This document shows positions 1-8,474 of a stretch of 64,000 bases of DNA, piece after piece. Below the pieces are notes generated by a model. It was given only the letters and a program-made list of their open reading frames with translations, was not told where the DNA came from and searched no databases. This DNA comes from Hyphomicrobiales bacterium. GTDB taxonomy: Bacteria > Pseudomonadota > Alphaproteobacteria > Rhizobiales > Rhizobiaceae. The translations under genes were made by a program, and so were the position numbers. The DNA lies in assembly GCA_900472395.1 (NCBI GenBank), contig UCHV01000001.1:124001-188000 (forward strand), written 5' to 3'. The first letter of the stretch is position 1, and each line of letters begins with the position of its first letter.

Positions 1-873
1 AGCATCAAGCGAACAATGCCGACGGCGACCAAGATCGAGTGGATCAAGGCCCTTGCTGAAGCCGGTCTGTCAGAGATCGAAGTAGGGTCATTCGTTTCTC
101 CCAAATTGCTGCCTCAGATGGCAGACTGCGGCGAGCTTGTAGCCGCTACGCGGGATCTGCAGGATCTGACCGTTCTTGCTCTCGTGCCCAATTTGCGCGG
201 AGCGCAGGCTGCGTTCGATGTCGGCACGCCGAAGATTACCATGCCTGTCTCCGCTTCCCAGGCTCACAGCAAGGCAAACATCAACCGTACGGTTGAAGAA
301 GCCGTGGAAGACGTTGCACGCGTCAACGAATTGCGTAACTCGCTGTCTGGAGATTACCGTCCGGGTGTGGAAATCGGCATTTCCACCGCTTTCGGATGCA
401 CAATGGAAGGCAATGTTTCCGAAGACTGGGTGATCGAGCTCGCGGTGAAGCTTGCTGCGGCCGGCGCCGATTCCGTCGGCCTGTCTGATACGACCGGATA
501 CGGCAATCCTGCGCAGGTCAAACGTCTTTTTACCAGACTGCGTTCGGAGCTCGGTGAAAAGGCCGGCGGCGCGCATTTCCATAATACGCGCGGTCAAGGT
601 CTCGCCAATGTCGTCGCAGCGCTGGAGGTCGGGGTCACCACGTTCGATTCCTCCCAGGCAGGTCTCGGCGGCTGCCCGTATGCTCCGGGTGCAACCGGGA
701 ACATCGTGACCGAGGATCTTGTGTTCATGCTCGAATCGATGGGCCTGAAGACCGGTGTCGATATCGACAAGCTCGTGAGCGCTCGCCCCATCATTCTTTC
801 CGGCCTTCCGGGAGAAAACCTCTACGGCCACGTCCAGGACGCCGGCCTGCCTAAGGGCTTTCAGTACGCCTGA
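1..873 (+). CDS. hydroxymethylglutaryl-CoA lyase (5' end outside window)
   Basis: The frame is open from base 1 and reads SIKRT before the first internal Met at base 16, so the true start lies upstream; the visible part is about 290 residues of a roughly 300-residue family. The TIM-barrel HMGL-like domain fills the protein. Near the C-terminus is the lyase signature GLGGCPYAPGATGN with the family's catalytic Cys, and FHNTRGQG is the metal-site strand. Known reaction: HMG-CoA to acetyl-CoA and acetoacetate, the last step of leucine breakdown; relatives cleave related 3-hydroxy-acyl-CoAs. It sits upstream of a CitMHS transporter and a thioesterase rather than inside the leucine operon at the other end of the window, so its substrate may differ from HMG-CoA. 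Family assignment is firm; the exact substrate is inferred. Confidence 0.88.
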   Translation, partial: SIKRTMPTATKIEWIKALAEAGLSEIEVGSFVSPKLLPQMADCGELVAATRDLQDLTVLALVPNLRGAQAAFDVGTPKITMPVSASQAHSKANINRTVEEAVEDVARVNELRNSLSGDYRPGVEIGISTAFGCTMEGNVSEDWVIELAVKLAAAGADSVGLSDTTGYGNPAQVKRLFTRLRSELGEKAGGAHFHNTRGQGLANVVAALEVGVTTFDSSQAGLGGCPYAPGATGNIVTEDLVFMLESMGLKTGVDIDKLVSARPIILSGLPGENLYGHVQDAGLPKGFQYA

Positions 874-959
874 GCTCGCTGAGCTCTCTATACCAAGTGT
901 TATCGAACCCGCGGCAGTGGTCAGGCGCATGACCGCGCGCGAGTTCGGGAGGATACGCA

Positions 960-2264
960 ATGCTGACTTTTCTTGGATATTCGATGGTCGCGACCTTCAT
1001 GGCGCTGATCATGACAAGGCGCATGACCGCCATGGTCGCGCTGATGGTCGTCCCTATCGTCTTCGGGCTCATTGCCGGTGCAGGCACCGATATGGGCAAG
1101 ATGATGATGGACGGCCTGGTCAAGCTGGCGCCGACGGCTGCCATGCTCTTCTTCGGCATCATCTACTTCTGCATCATGACGGACGCGGGCCTTTTCGATC
1201 CGCTGATCAAGCTGGTGGTGAAGACCGCCAAGGGAGATCCGCTGAAGATCATCGTCGGCACCGCCGTGATGGGAACCGTGGTTGCACTCGACGGCGACGG
1301 GGCTACCACCTACGTCATCTGTACGGCAGCTCTGCTCCCGGTGTATCGCCGTCTCGGCATCAGGTTGCAGTACATGGCGACGCTGCTCCTCATGTCCATC
1401 GGCATTATGAACATCCTGCCATGGGGTGGGCCGACGGCGCGTGCTGCCAGTGCAATGCACTTGGATGTAAGTGAAGTCTTCGTTCCCCTCATTCTGCCGA
1501 TGCTGACCGGCTTTGTTTATGTTCTGTGTGTGGCTTTCTACTTCGGTATGAAAGAGCGAAAGAGGATCGGCCGCATCAGCCAGCACGACGTTGCTGCAAT
1601 CGAGGAGAGCCTGGATCAGGTGCCCGAATTCAGGCGTCCGCGCATGCTGCCGCTCAATGTCATTCTGACCGCGACGCTGATCTTCGCTCTTATCCAGGGG
1701 CTTCTGCCTCTGCCTATTCTCTTCATGGTCGCCACCGCCATCGCTTTGATCCTGAACTATCCAAGCGTATCGGAGCAGAAGGAAAGACTGAGCGAGCACG
1801 CCTATAATGTGCTTGCCGTGGTTTCTCTCATCTTCGCCGCAGGCATTTTCACGGGCATCCTGAACGGCACGGGGATGCTGGACGCGATGTCGAAAAGCCT
1901 CCTCTACATTACTCCGGATGCTTTCGGTCCCTATCTGGCGCCTTTCACCGCAGTGCTGAGCGGTCCTGCGACATATGCCGTGACCAATGACGCATTTTAC
2001 TTTGGGGTGCTTCCGATCCTGGCAAAGACTGCGGCGGCTTACGGCATCACCTCGGCCGAAATGGCGCGCGCGTCGCTGGTCGGTCAACCGCTCCATCTGC
2101 TCAGCCCGCTTGTGGCATCCACATATCTTCTCGTGGCACTTCTGGACATCAACTACGGTGAGAACCAGCGCGCCTCAATCCTCTGGGTTATAGGGTTGAT
2201 GTTCGCAATGCTTGCCGGAGCCCTGGTCTTCGGTGCGATTCCCTTGAGAGGATCAATCGGATGA
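960..2264 (+). CDS. CitMHS-family citrate/carboxylate:cation symporter
   Basis: This 434-aa integral membrane protein has about 11-12 hydrophobic segments, the usual size for the CitM/CitH family, which imports citrate complexed with a divalent metal in symport with protons. Family-like stretches include VVALDGDGATTYVIC near residue 110 and NILPWGGPTARAAS near residue 150. The start follows GGGAGGATACGCA, a good ribosome site. The stop overlaps the next gene's ATG (ATGA at 2261-2264), so the transporter and thioesterase are translationally coupled. Next to an acyl-CoA lyase, it probably brings in a di- or tricarboxylate that is activated to a CoA ester. Whether the substrate is citrate or a citrate-like acid such as citramalate or itaconate cannot be told from sequence. 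Confidence 0.88.
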   Translation: MLTFLGYSMVATFMALIMTRRMTAMVALMVVPIVFGLIAGAGTDMGKMMMDGLVKLAPTAAMLFFGIIYFCIMTDAGLFDPLIKLVVKTAKGDPLKIIVGTAVMGTVVALDGDGATTYVICTAALLPVYRRLGIRLQYMATLLLMSIGIMNILPWGGPTARAASAMHLDVSEVFVPLILPMLTGFVYVLCVAFYFGMKERKRIGRISQHDVAAIEESLDQVPEFRRPRMLPLNVILTATLIFALIQGLLPLPILFMVATAIALILNYPSVSEQKERLSEHAYNVLAVVSLIFAAGIFTGILNGTGMLDAMSKSLLYITPDAFGPYLAPFTAVLSGPATYAVTNDAFYFGVLPILAKTAAAYGITSAEMARASLVGQPLHLLSPLVASTYLLVALLDINYGENQRASILWVIGLMFAMLAGALVFGAIPLRGSIG

Positions 2265-2662
2265 CCGAGAACGAAGACTGGAGCATCGAAGACGACGACG
2301 GGTTCATCGCTCATGTCGGGCCGGTTTATCATGTGCCATTTTCGGCGGGGGAGGGGCGCTTCAGGTTCGTCGCCGAAGCCAAGCACAGGAACCGCGCCGG
2401 GTTCGTTCAGGGCGGCATGCTGATGACGTTCGCAGATCGTGCAATGGGGCGGACCGCAAGGCAAGCCGATGAAAAACGGGCGCAGGCGACAGCGCAGTTT
2501 TCAATGCAGTTTTACGAGCCGGTCAAGGTGGGTGAAACGGTGGAGATTGTCTGCACGATCCAGAAAGAGACGCGGCATCTGGTCTTCATGCGAGGAGAAT
2601 TGCATGCCGGCGGGCGCCATGTCGCGAGCGCCACCGGCGTGTGGAAGATCATCGGCGTGTAG
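2261..2662 (+). CDS. PaaI-type hotdog-fold acyl-CoA thioesterase
   Basis: The 133-aa length fits a single hotdog domain. The stretch NRAGFVQGGMLMTFADRAMG (residues 45-64) matches the central helix of PaaI/YbgC-like thioesterases (HGG-type, here QGG followed by an Asp in FADRAMG), and the following strands carry the typical VKVGETVEIVC pattern. Such enzymes hydrolyse acyl-CoA thioesters and often rescue CoA from stalled intermediates. Its start codon overlaps the CitMHS stop by four bases, so it belongs to the same transcript. A housekeeping role releasing CoA in the adjacent acyl-CoA pathway is likely; the acyl chain is not predictable. A divergent hotdog hydratase is possible but less likely. 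Confidence 0.8.
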   Translation: MTENEDWSIEDDDGFIAHVGPVYHVPFSAGEGRFRFVAEAKHRNRAGFVQGGMLMTFADRAMGRTARQADEKRAQATAQFSMQFYEPVKVGETVEIVCTIQKETRHLVFMRGELHAGGRHVASATGVWKIIGV

Positions 2663-2779
2663 CAAATGCGGAGGCCGATCGGAGACTTGCAGCCTTTGTG
2701 ACGCGATTTCATTGTCTTGTCGGCCCGTGACGCGCTATGCGTTCACGGCGAGCAAAGGCGATCATTCGGAGGTTCATTG

Positions 2780-3490
2780 ATGGCGGTTCAGAAAGAGCAG
2801 AAAGTCGAAGCCGTTGAACGGGCATTGACGATACTGAACGCCTTCACCGACGCCGAATCTCGTCTGACCCTCAATCAGATCGCCGCCAAGACCGGTTTCT
2901 ACCCCAGCACGATCTTGCGCCTCGCCGGCTCGCTTGAGCGGTTCGGATACATCAACCGCGAGCCCGATGGCCGATTCCGTCTGGGGTCCACACTCTACCG
3001 TCTTGGAAACCAGTATCAGCGAACGTTCAATCTGGCCGATTACGTTCGACCCGTGCTGCGCAAGCTGGTCGAGGTCACCGAGGAAACCGCTGCGTTCTAC
3101 ATCAAGGATGGTGATCGCCGCATCTGTCTCTATCGACACCATGCGGACCGGATCTTCAGACACTATTTGGAGGAGGGCGCCTCGCTCACGCTCGACAAGG
3201 GAGCAACTGCGCGTATCCTCATGGCGTTTTCCGGAGAACCCGGCGTCTTCTACGATGATATTCGCGACAAGGGTTATTACATCTCGCTTGGAGAACGCGA
3301 TCCGGAAACCGGAGCGATAGGCGTTCCGGTATTCGGCATCGGCAACAATCTGGTCGGGGCATTGGGGCTCACCGTCCAGATGCAGCGGTTCACCGCCGAT
3401 GCCCAGTCTCAGCAAGTGGAACTTCTGACGAGCACGGCCAGACAGCTGTCCGGCAGACTTGGTTCCACAAGGCACCCTTCCGAGCGATAA
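2780..3490 (+). CDS. IclR-family transcriptional regulator
   Basis: The 236-aa protein starts with a winged helix-turn-helix (AVERALTILNAF, then LTLNQIAAKTGFYPSTILRLAGSLERFGY) and continues into an IclR effector domain that ends in a region like GVPVFGIGNNLVGALGLT. The ATG at 2780 is chosen because GGAGG lies 7 bases upstream and because the family normally begins a few residues before this helix; a longer in-frame extension to 2717 has no ribosome site. IclR proteins commonly control carboxylate and aromatic catabolic operons and bind small organic acids. It lies 117 bases after the thioesterase gene, in the same direction, so it may regulate the HMG-CoA lyase/CitMHS genes upstream or the hydratase operon downstream. 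Confidence 0.9.
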   Translation: MAVQKEQKVEAVERALTILNAFTDAESRLTLNQIAAKTGFYPSTILRLAGSLERFGYINREPDGRFRLGSTLYRLGNQYQRTFNLADYVRPVLRKLVEVTEETAAFYIKDGDRRICLYRHHADRIFRHYLEEGASLTLDKGATARILMAFSGEPGVFYDDIRDKGYYISLGERDPETGAIGVPVFGIGNNLVGALGLTVQMQRFTADAQSQQVELLTSTARQLSGRLGSTRHPSER

Positions 3491-3616
3491 CGTCGCGGAC
3501 AAGACCACGGCCCCACGAGCGTCGTTTGCTGCGCTACTGCTTCTGCCGCGCATCCTGGACCTACGGCCTGTCACGCTCATGCAAGTTCTGAACATCTCGC
3601 GCTCAAGGGTGAAACC

Positions 3617-4504
3617 ATGCAACGCATCGATATTCTCGGTCTTCAAGCTTTCATATGTATCTCCGAAGAAGGTTCCTTCCGAGGTGCGGCGGACAGGCTG
3701 AACATCTCTCCGACGGCCATCACGCGCCGCTTGCAGAAGCTCGAAGATTCTCTCGGCGTCATCCTTATCAGCCGGACAACCCGTCAGGTAACTTTGACGA
3801 AGCTCGGCGCAAGCTATCTGCAACAGGCTCAGCAGATGGTCTCGGCCATGGAAAATTCCCTGGAAACGCTGCGAACATTCGGGCGTTTCGGCCAGGGAAG
3901 TGTCAGCTTCGCGTGCCTGCCGACCGTAACTTCACTCTATCTTCCCAAGGTGTTGGCGCGGTTTTCTGAATTGAATGCCACGAATGTGCAGGTGTTTGAC
4001 CTTTCCGCAACCGAGATACTGGACCGGGTTCGTGACAACAAGGTCGAGTTCGGAATAACCAGCGTGGGTGCGGATTACCAGGACCTCGCCACCAAGCCGC
4101 TGTTTTCCGAACCATTCGTCGCACTCGTCCCCAGTTCGCATCCTTTGGCCTCTTCTGTCGAGGTGGAATGGAAAGACCTGAAGGATCTGAGGCTTATCTC
4201 GATCGGAGCACGCAGCGGCACCCGCCGGCTCATCGACACTTCCATGCGCGCCTACGGCATAACACTGAACTGGTCTTACGAAGTGCAACATCTTTCCAGC
4301 GCGGTCAGCCTTGCCTGCGCCGGTGTCGGAGTGGCGATCCTTCCTGCCAGTGCGCGAATGATGACGCAATCGTCGGATCTGGTTTCGGTAAACCTGTCTG
4401 GTCCGGTTGTTCGCCGGACAGTCGGGTTGATCCGTCGCGTCGACATGCCTTTGACCCCGCCGGGGAAGGTTCTCTGCAATCTCATCGAAACGCTTATTCG
4501 CTGA
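3617..4504 (+). CDS. LysR-family transcriptional regulator
   Basis: This is a 295-aa protein of normal LysR length. Residues 1-60 form the helix-turn-helix (ILGLQAFICISEEGSFRGAADRLNISPTAITRRLQKLE), followed by the linker helix and a periplasmic-binding-like effector domain with the usual GVGVAILPA motif near residue 250. It lies directly upstream of, and in the same direction as, the hydratase/CoA-transferase/ABC/lyase set. LysR proteins usually activate neighbouring catabolic genes in response to a pathway metabolite. The itaconate operons of Pseudomonas and Yersinia also have a LysR regulator next to them. An imperfect A/T-rich dyad at 4539-4566 is a possible binding site. Confidence 0.92.
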   Translation: MQRIDILGLQAFICISEEGSFRGAADRLNISPTAITRRLQKLEDSLGVILISRTTRQVTLTKLGASYLQQAQQMVSAMENSLETLRTFGRFGQGSVSFACLPTVTSLYLPKVLARFSELNATNVQVFDLSATEILDRVRDNKVEFGITSVGADYQDLATKPLFSEPFVALVPSSHPLASSVEVEWKDLKDLRLISIGARSGTRRLIDTSMRAYGITLNWSYEVQHLSSAVSLACAGVGVAILPASARMMTQSSDLVSVNLSGPVVRRTVGLIRRVDMPLTPPGKVLCNLIETLIR

Positions 4505-4538
4505 CAAACGCCTTGGGAAGAACGGCGCGGATAATTGC

Positions 4539-4566
4539 ATAAAAGGCAACGATAGTGGCTTTTTAT
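4539..4566. promoter_or_regulatory. A/T-flanked dyad, possible LysR operator
   Basis: ATAAAAGGC (4539-4547) faces GGCTTTTTAT (4557-4566), an imperfect dyad about 60 bases upstream of the TTG start of the hydratase gene and about 35 bases after the LysR gene. Position and A/T-rich arms fit a LysR-type site, but the symmetry is imperfect and no second copy was seen, so this is tentative. Confidence 0.3.
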
Positions 4567-4624
4567 ACATTTGGCATGCTGCAGACCCGCTGATAGCCTT
4601 TTGACTATTCTGGGAGGATGCAAA

Positions 4625-5500
4625 TTGACGATTGCGAATATTTCCAACTTGGCAGACCTCGGTGCCGGCGCTGTTGGGCGCCGTCTTTTCGCCGAGGAAG
4701 TTGTTTCCCTGTCACTCGTACGGCGGCTCGCGGCCACCTTGAACGAAAACCCTGCGATCTACGCGGAGGGCAGCATTCTGCCGCCGGGATGGCACCAGAT
4801 CCTTTTTGCGCCGCTTGAACCCACCAACGAACTTGGCCCCGATGGACATCCCCGCCTGGGTGACTTCGTTCCTGATTTCGGGCTGCCAAGACGCCTGTTC
4901 GGCGGTCGCGAACTGCAGTTTCATCAACCCTTGCACATCGGTCAAAAGGTCACCCGGGAAACCGAAATCGTATCGGTCGATCCGAAGGAAGGCCGTTCCG
5001 GGCTGATGATGGCGGTTACCGTGGAGCACCGGCTCTCCGTCGATGGTGCCCTGGCTTTGGTCGAGCGGCAGACGATAATCTACCGTGGCAATACGACGGT
5101 TGAGAAAAAGAGCCAGTCGGGCGAAGCGGAGCTTGAGACCGGTTTCGACTGGGAGGCCACGACAACCCCTGATCATCCGATGCTCTTCCGCTATTCTGCC
5201 GTCACCTTCAACGCGCATCGCATCCATTACGATGAGGATTATACCCGCGATGCCGAGGGATATCCGGCGTGTCTTACAAATGGTGGCCTCACGGCGCTGC
5301 TCATGCTCGGACATGCAAGGAGCAACGGCTGGGAAAAAATTGCCCGCTTTTCCATTCGCAACTTGAGGCCGCTTTTTGTCGGTCAACCGATAACCATTGC
5401 GGGCCGACGTAATCCGGAAACGCCGGATGTGGAGGGTACGCTTTTTGCCCTCGACCGCAGCGGACAAGTCGCCGCCCGGGCGAATGTCAGTTTCTCGTGA
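4625..5500 (+). CDS. MaoC/FAS1-type dehydratase, candidate itaconyl-CoA hydratase
   Basis: From the TTG at 4625 the protein is 291 aa. That start is preferred because GGGAGG (4612-4617) lies 7 bases upstream; the ATG at 4618 is in another frame and an upstream in-frame ATG at 4571 has no ribosome site. The protein is a double hotdog of the mesaconyl-C4-CoA/itaconyl-CoA hydratase group: an N-terminal half with PPGWHQILFAPLEP and a C-terminal half with the hydratase motif FNAHRIHYDEDY. The more usual VHGPL loop reads LTNGGL here. With the CaiB-type transferase next to it and the CitE-type lyase downstream, the natural reading is hydration of itaconyl-CoA (or mesaconyl-C4-CoA) to citramalyl-CoA. 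The step is inferred from context; the fold is clear. Confidence 0.78.
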   Translation: MTIANISNLADLGAGAVGRRLFAEEVVSLSLVRRLAATLNENPAIYAEGSILPPGWHQILFAPLEPTNELGPDGHPRLGDFVPDFGLPRRLFGGRELQFHQPLHIGQKVTRETEIVSVDPKEGRSGLMMAVTVEHRLSVDGALALVERQTIIYRGNTTVEKKSQSGEAELETGFDWEATTTPDHPMLFRYSAVTFNAHRIHYDEDYTRDAEGYPACLTNGGLTALLMLGHARSNGWEKIARFSIRNLRPLFVGQPITIAGRRNPETPDVEGTLFALDRSGQVAARANVSFS

Positions 5501-5515
5501 CAGGTTGGATGGCAG

Positions 5516-6769
5516 ATGAACGTTAATGTCAAAAAAATCGACGGATCTTCAGCGCTGCGCTCGGCGGAGCTTGCCGATGGTCCCCTGACGGGTCTTCGTG
5601 TTCTCGATTTCACAACTGTCGTCGTGGGGCCAGTGGCCACCCGCACGCTTGCGGATTACGGCGCCGACGTCATCAAGATCGAGGCACCGGAAGGCGATCT
5701 CCTGCGCAAGCTCGGCGGGGCGTCGCGATCCTCGGCCAATTCGCCGAAATTCCTGCAGATGAATGGTAACAAGCGCTCGATTGCCATAGACCTGAAATCG
5801 CCGGAGGGACAGGAGATCGTTCAAAATCTCCTCAAGACCGCCGACATGATCGTCGTGAACATGCGTCAGCCCGCGCTGGTGAAGCTCAATCTGGACTATG
5901 AGAGCGTTTGCGCCGTCAACGACAAGATCATTCATTGCACGTTGACCGGTTACGGCAGTGGCGGGCGTTATCATGGCCGGCCTGCTTACGACACGATCAT
6001 ACAGGGCGTCGGAGGCCTTGCTGCCTGTAACGAGCGTGCCGGCGGAGAGCCGCGGTTCGTTCCACTCGTGCTTGCCGATCACCTCGTCGGATTGATTGCC
6101 GTCCAGATGATCCTTCTGGCATTGCGGGCGCGAGACGTGAGCGGTGAGGCGCAGAAGATCGAAGTGCCGATGTATGAAAACGTTGTTCGTTTCGTTCTGG
6201 AAGAACACATGGGGCAAATGGCGTTTGAGCCTGCTCGCGGCAAGACCGGCGACGTGCGCGTTCTCGAACCGCATTCGCGGCCTGTTCAGACTTCCGACGG
6301 CTACATCTGCGTTTCGGCCAATACCGACAAGCAGGCACACGCGCTCTTCGAGGCGATCGGTCGCCCCGAACTGAAGACGGACGCACGGTTCGCAACCGTC
6401 TCGGGCCGTTATTCCAATGTCGCGGAGTATTTTTCCATTCGCAACGAAGCGTTGCGCGAAAAGAGCACGCAACACTGGATGAAGCTGCTGGAAGAGCTTG
6501 ATGTCCCGGCCATGCCGTACAACACGCTGGAGGATTTGTTCAACGATCCTCACCTCGAGGATGTCGGTTTCTTTTCGCAACTCGAACATCCGGACGAAGG
6601 CACCATTCGGCGCATGCGATTGCCCAATACGCTTTCGGCCGGTGAGAGGCGCAACCCTATGCCGGCCCCACGGCTCGGCGAACATAATGCCGCTATTTTG
6701 AGCGAAATCGGCGTTGGTCTGGAGGAGCAGGCGGACCTTGCCGAACGGGGAGTCATTGCCTCGCAGTGA
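5516..6769 (+). CDS. CaiB/BaiF family CoA-transferase, candidate itaconate CoA-transferase
   Basis: This 417-aa protein is a typical class III CoA-transferase: GPLTGLRVLDFTTVVVGPV at the start, AVNDKIIHCTLTGYG near residue 140, and GRPAYDTIIQ at residues 154-162, where Asp159 matches the family nucleophile that forms the aspartyl-CoA thioester. These enzymes move CoA from a donor such as succinyl-CoA to a carboxylic acid. It begins 15 bases after the hydratase gene. In known itaconate degradation the Ict enzyme of this family makes itaconyl-CoA, the Ich hydratase makes citramalyl-CoA, and the Ccl lyase gives acetyl-CoA and pyruvate; all three homologues are present here. Mesaconate, citramalate or methylsuccinate are alternative substrates. 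Confidence 0.85.
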   Translation: MNVNVKKIDGSSALRSAELADGPLTGLRVLDFTTVVVGPVATRTLADYGADVIKIEAPEGDLLRKLGGASRSSANSPKFLQMNGNKRSIAIDLKSPEGQEIVQNLLKTADMIVVNMRQPALVKLNLDYESVCAVNDKIIHCTLTGYGSGGRYHGRPAYDTIIQGVGGLAACNERAGGEPRFVPLVLADHLVGLIAVQMILLALRARDVSGEAQKIEVPMYENVVRFVLEEHMGQMAFEPARGKTGDVRVLEPHSRPVQTSDGYICVSANTDKQAHALFEAIGRPELKTDARFATVSGRYSNVAEYFSIRNEALREKSTQHWMKLLEELDVPAMPYNTLEDLFNDPHLEDVGFFSQLEHPDEGTIRRMRLPNTLSAGERRNPMPAPRLGEHNAAILSEIGVGLEEQADLAERGVIASQ

Positions 6770-6844
6770 TCTTACAGTTCGCACGTAAATCGGCAAATTT
6801 TAATAGTTTCCTGGGCGCTTTCCCCGGGAAAGGGAGGAGTACGC

Positions 6845-7678
6845 ATGCAGAATATAGCAAAGCTGGCGCCAGCGGCGGAGACGTTGCCCGATACGTCGGT
6901 GCCAATAGTCGAATTCCGGAATGCCAGCAAAAGCTTCGGCGCGATGCAGGTCTTGCAGGATGTCGATCTCAAAATCCGGCCGGGCGAATTCGTTTGTCTG
7001 CTGGGACCGTCCGGCTGCGGGAAATCGACCCTGCTCAACCTGACGGCAGGCCTGCTTCAGCCGAGCAAGGGTTCTGCCCATTACAGGGGCGAAAAGATCA
7101 CCGGTATCAATGTCAAAACCGGTTACATGACCCAGAACGATCATCTGCTGCCCTGGCGGACCGTTCGCCGCAATATCGCTGTTCCGCTCGAACTGGCGGG
7201 TTGGAGCAAGGCGGACACCCGCCGCCGCACCGATGAACTTCTCAAGAAGGTCGGCCTCGAGGCTTTCGCGGATTCCTATCCGTCGCAGTTGTCGGGCGGC
7301 ATGCGCAAACGCTGCGCGCTGGCGAGAATCTTGGCCTACGATCCGGAAACGCTGCTGCTGGATGAACCGTTCGGCGCGCTCGATGCGCAATTGCGGCTTC
7401 TGCTTCAGATCGAATTGCGCAACATCGTGAGAGAGTCCGGGAAGAGCGTTCTTTTCGTCACGCATGATGTCGATGAAGCCGTCGCGCTGGCGGACCGTTG
7501 CGTCGTGTTCAGTGCGCGTCCGGCCAGCGTGCGCCATGTGATCAATTTCGACCTGCCGGAAGACAGGGATCTTAAAACACTGAGATATAATCCGAAATAC
7601 CAGGAAGAGTGTGCGCGCCTTTGGAAATTGCTGACACCGGAACTTGATCGGCAGGCTGCGCTGGGAGGCAAATCATGA
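6845..7678 (+). CDS. ABC transporter ATP-binding protein (SsuB/TauB-like)
   Basis: This 277-aa ATPase carries Walker A GPSGCGKST (residues 54-62), a Q-loop in MTQNDHLLPW, the signature LSGGMRKR and Walker B LLLDEPFGALD. The sequence type, including the DHLLPWRTV stretch, belongs to the nitrate/sulfonate/taurine importer class. It starts 75 bases after the CoA-transferase gene behind GGGAGGAG, and its stop overlaps the permease start by four bases. It should energise the membrane protein encoded next and take a ligand from the binding protein encoded third. Such importers move sulfonates, nitrate, thiamine precursors or aromatic acids; here the neighbours point to a small dicarboxylate. Confidence 0.9.
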   Translation: MQNIAKLAPAAETLPDTSVPIVEFRNASKSFGAMQVLQDVDLKIRPGEFVCLLGPSGCGKSTLLNLTAGLLQPSKGSAHYRGEKITGINVKTGYMTQNDHLLPWRTVRRNIAVPLELAGWSKADTRRRTDELLKKVGLEAFADSYPSQLSGGMRKRCALARILAYDPETLLLDEPFGALDAQLRLLLQIELRNIVRESGKSVLFVTHDVDEAVALADRCVVFSARPASVRHVINFDLPEDRDLKTLRYNPKYQEECARLWKLLTPELDRQAALGGKS

Positions 7679-8442
7679 TCGTTATTTTGGCGCGTCTGGC
7701 GATACTCGCCACGTTTCTGGCTGCATGGCAGCTTCTTTCTCCGGCCTTCGATCTGGAATTCTTCCTGTCGACACCGGCACAAGTCGCCGTTTCTTTCTGG
7801 GCGATCGCCTCGAATGGTTCGCTTTTCTACCATGCAGGCATCACCAGTTTCGAGGCGATTAGCGGTTTTCTGCTCGGCGGCGCCTTGGGCATGGCTGTTG
7901 GTCTTGCATTCGGCCGTTATCCGTTTCTCGCGGAAGTCATGGATCCGTTCGTTACCACCTTCTACAGCCTGCCGAAGGTTGCCTTGGCGCCGCTGTTCAT
8001 TTTGTGGTTCGGCATCGGTATCGACATGAAGGTCATTCTGGCCGCTTCGATCGTGTTTTTCCTGGTCTTCCTGAACACCTATACTGGTGTGCGTCAGGTA
8101 AGCCGCGAGCAGCTTGCCATCATGCGGCTGATGGGCGCGACCGAGCGTCAGCTGGTCTTCACTGTCATCGTTCCCTCGGCCATCAGCTGGGTTTTCGCCG
8201 GCCTCCGCCTGTCGGTTCCCTACGCCCTTGTCGGTGCGATCGTCGCGGAAATCATCGCTTCGAACAGGGGTTTGGGTTACCTGCTGTCAGGTGCAACCAC
8301 GCAGTTCGATACCGCTGGAACCTTCGCCGCCATCATTGCCATCATGATCCTCGCCATCGTCCTGAACTTCCTCGTGAAGCACCTGGAGATATGGCTGACC
8401 CCATGGCGGCAGTCGGCGCCCGATCGGGAAATCACAGTTTAA
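7675..8442 (+). CDS. ABC transporter permease (SsuC/TauC-like)
   Basis: This 255-aa protein has about six membrane helices, the usual size for SsuC-type permeases. The coupling loop appears as LMGATERQLVFTVIVPSAISWVFAGLRL in the cytoplasmic EAA region, which contacts the ATPase. It begins inside the ATPase gene's stop (ATGA), and the binding-protein gene follows 32 bases later, so the three genes form one importer. There is one permease gene, so the channel should be a homodimer. Substrate identity rests on the surrounding CoA-transferase, hydratase and lyase genes. Confidence 0.9.
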   Translation: MIVILARLAILATFLAAWQLLSPAFDLEFFLSTPAQVAVSFWAIASNGSLFYHAGITSFEAISGFLLGGALGMAVGLAFGRYPFLAEVMDPFVTTFYSLPKVALAPLFILWFGIGIDMKVILAASIVFFLVFLNTYTGVRQVSREQLAIMRLMGATERQLVFTVIVPSAISWVFAGLRLSVPYALVGAIVAEIIASNRGLGYLLSGATTQFDTAGTFAAIIAIMILAIVLNFLVKHLEIWLTPWRQSAPDREITV

Positions 8443-8474
8443 AAGAAAAATATCGTAACTCGGGAGGATACGAC

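Noticed and set aside
921..2096. 391-codon open frame on the minus strand over the CitMHS gene
   Set aside because: Very rich in His, Asp and Arg as expected of the reverse strand of a membrane protein; no ribosome site or known motif.
5549..6796. 415-codon open frame on the minus strand over the CoA-transferase gene
   Set aside because: Shadow of a clear CaiB-family gene with an intact catalytic Asp; no independent support.
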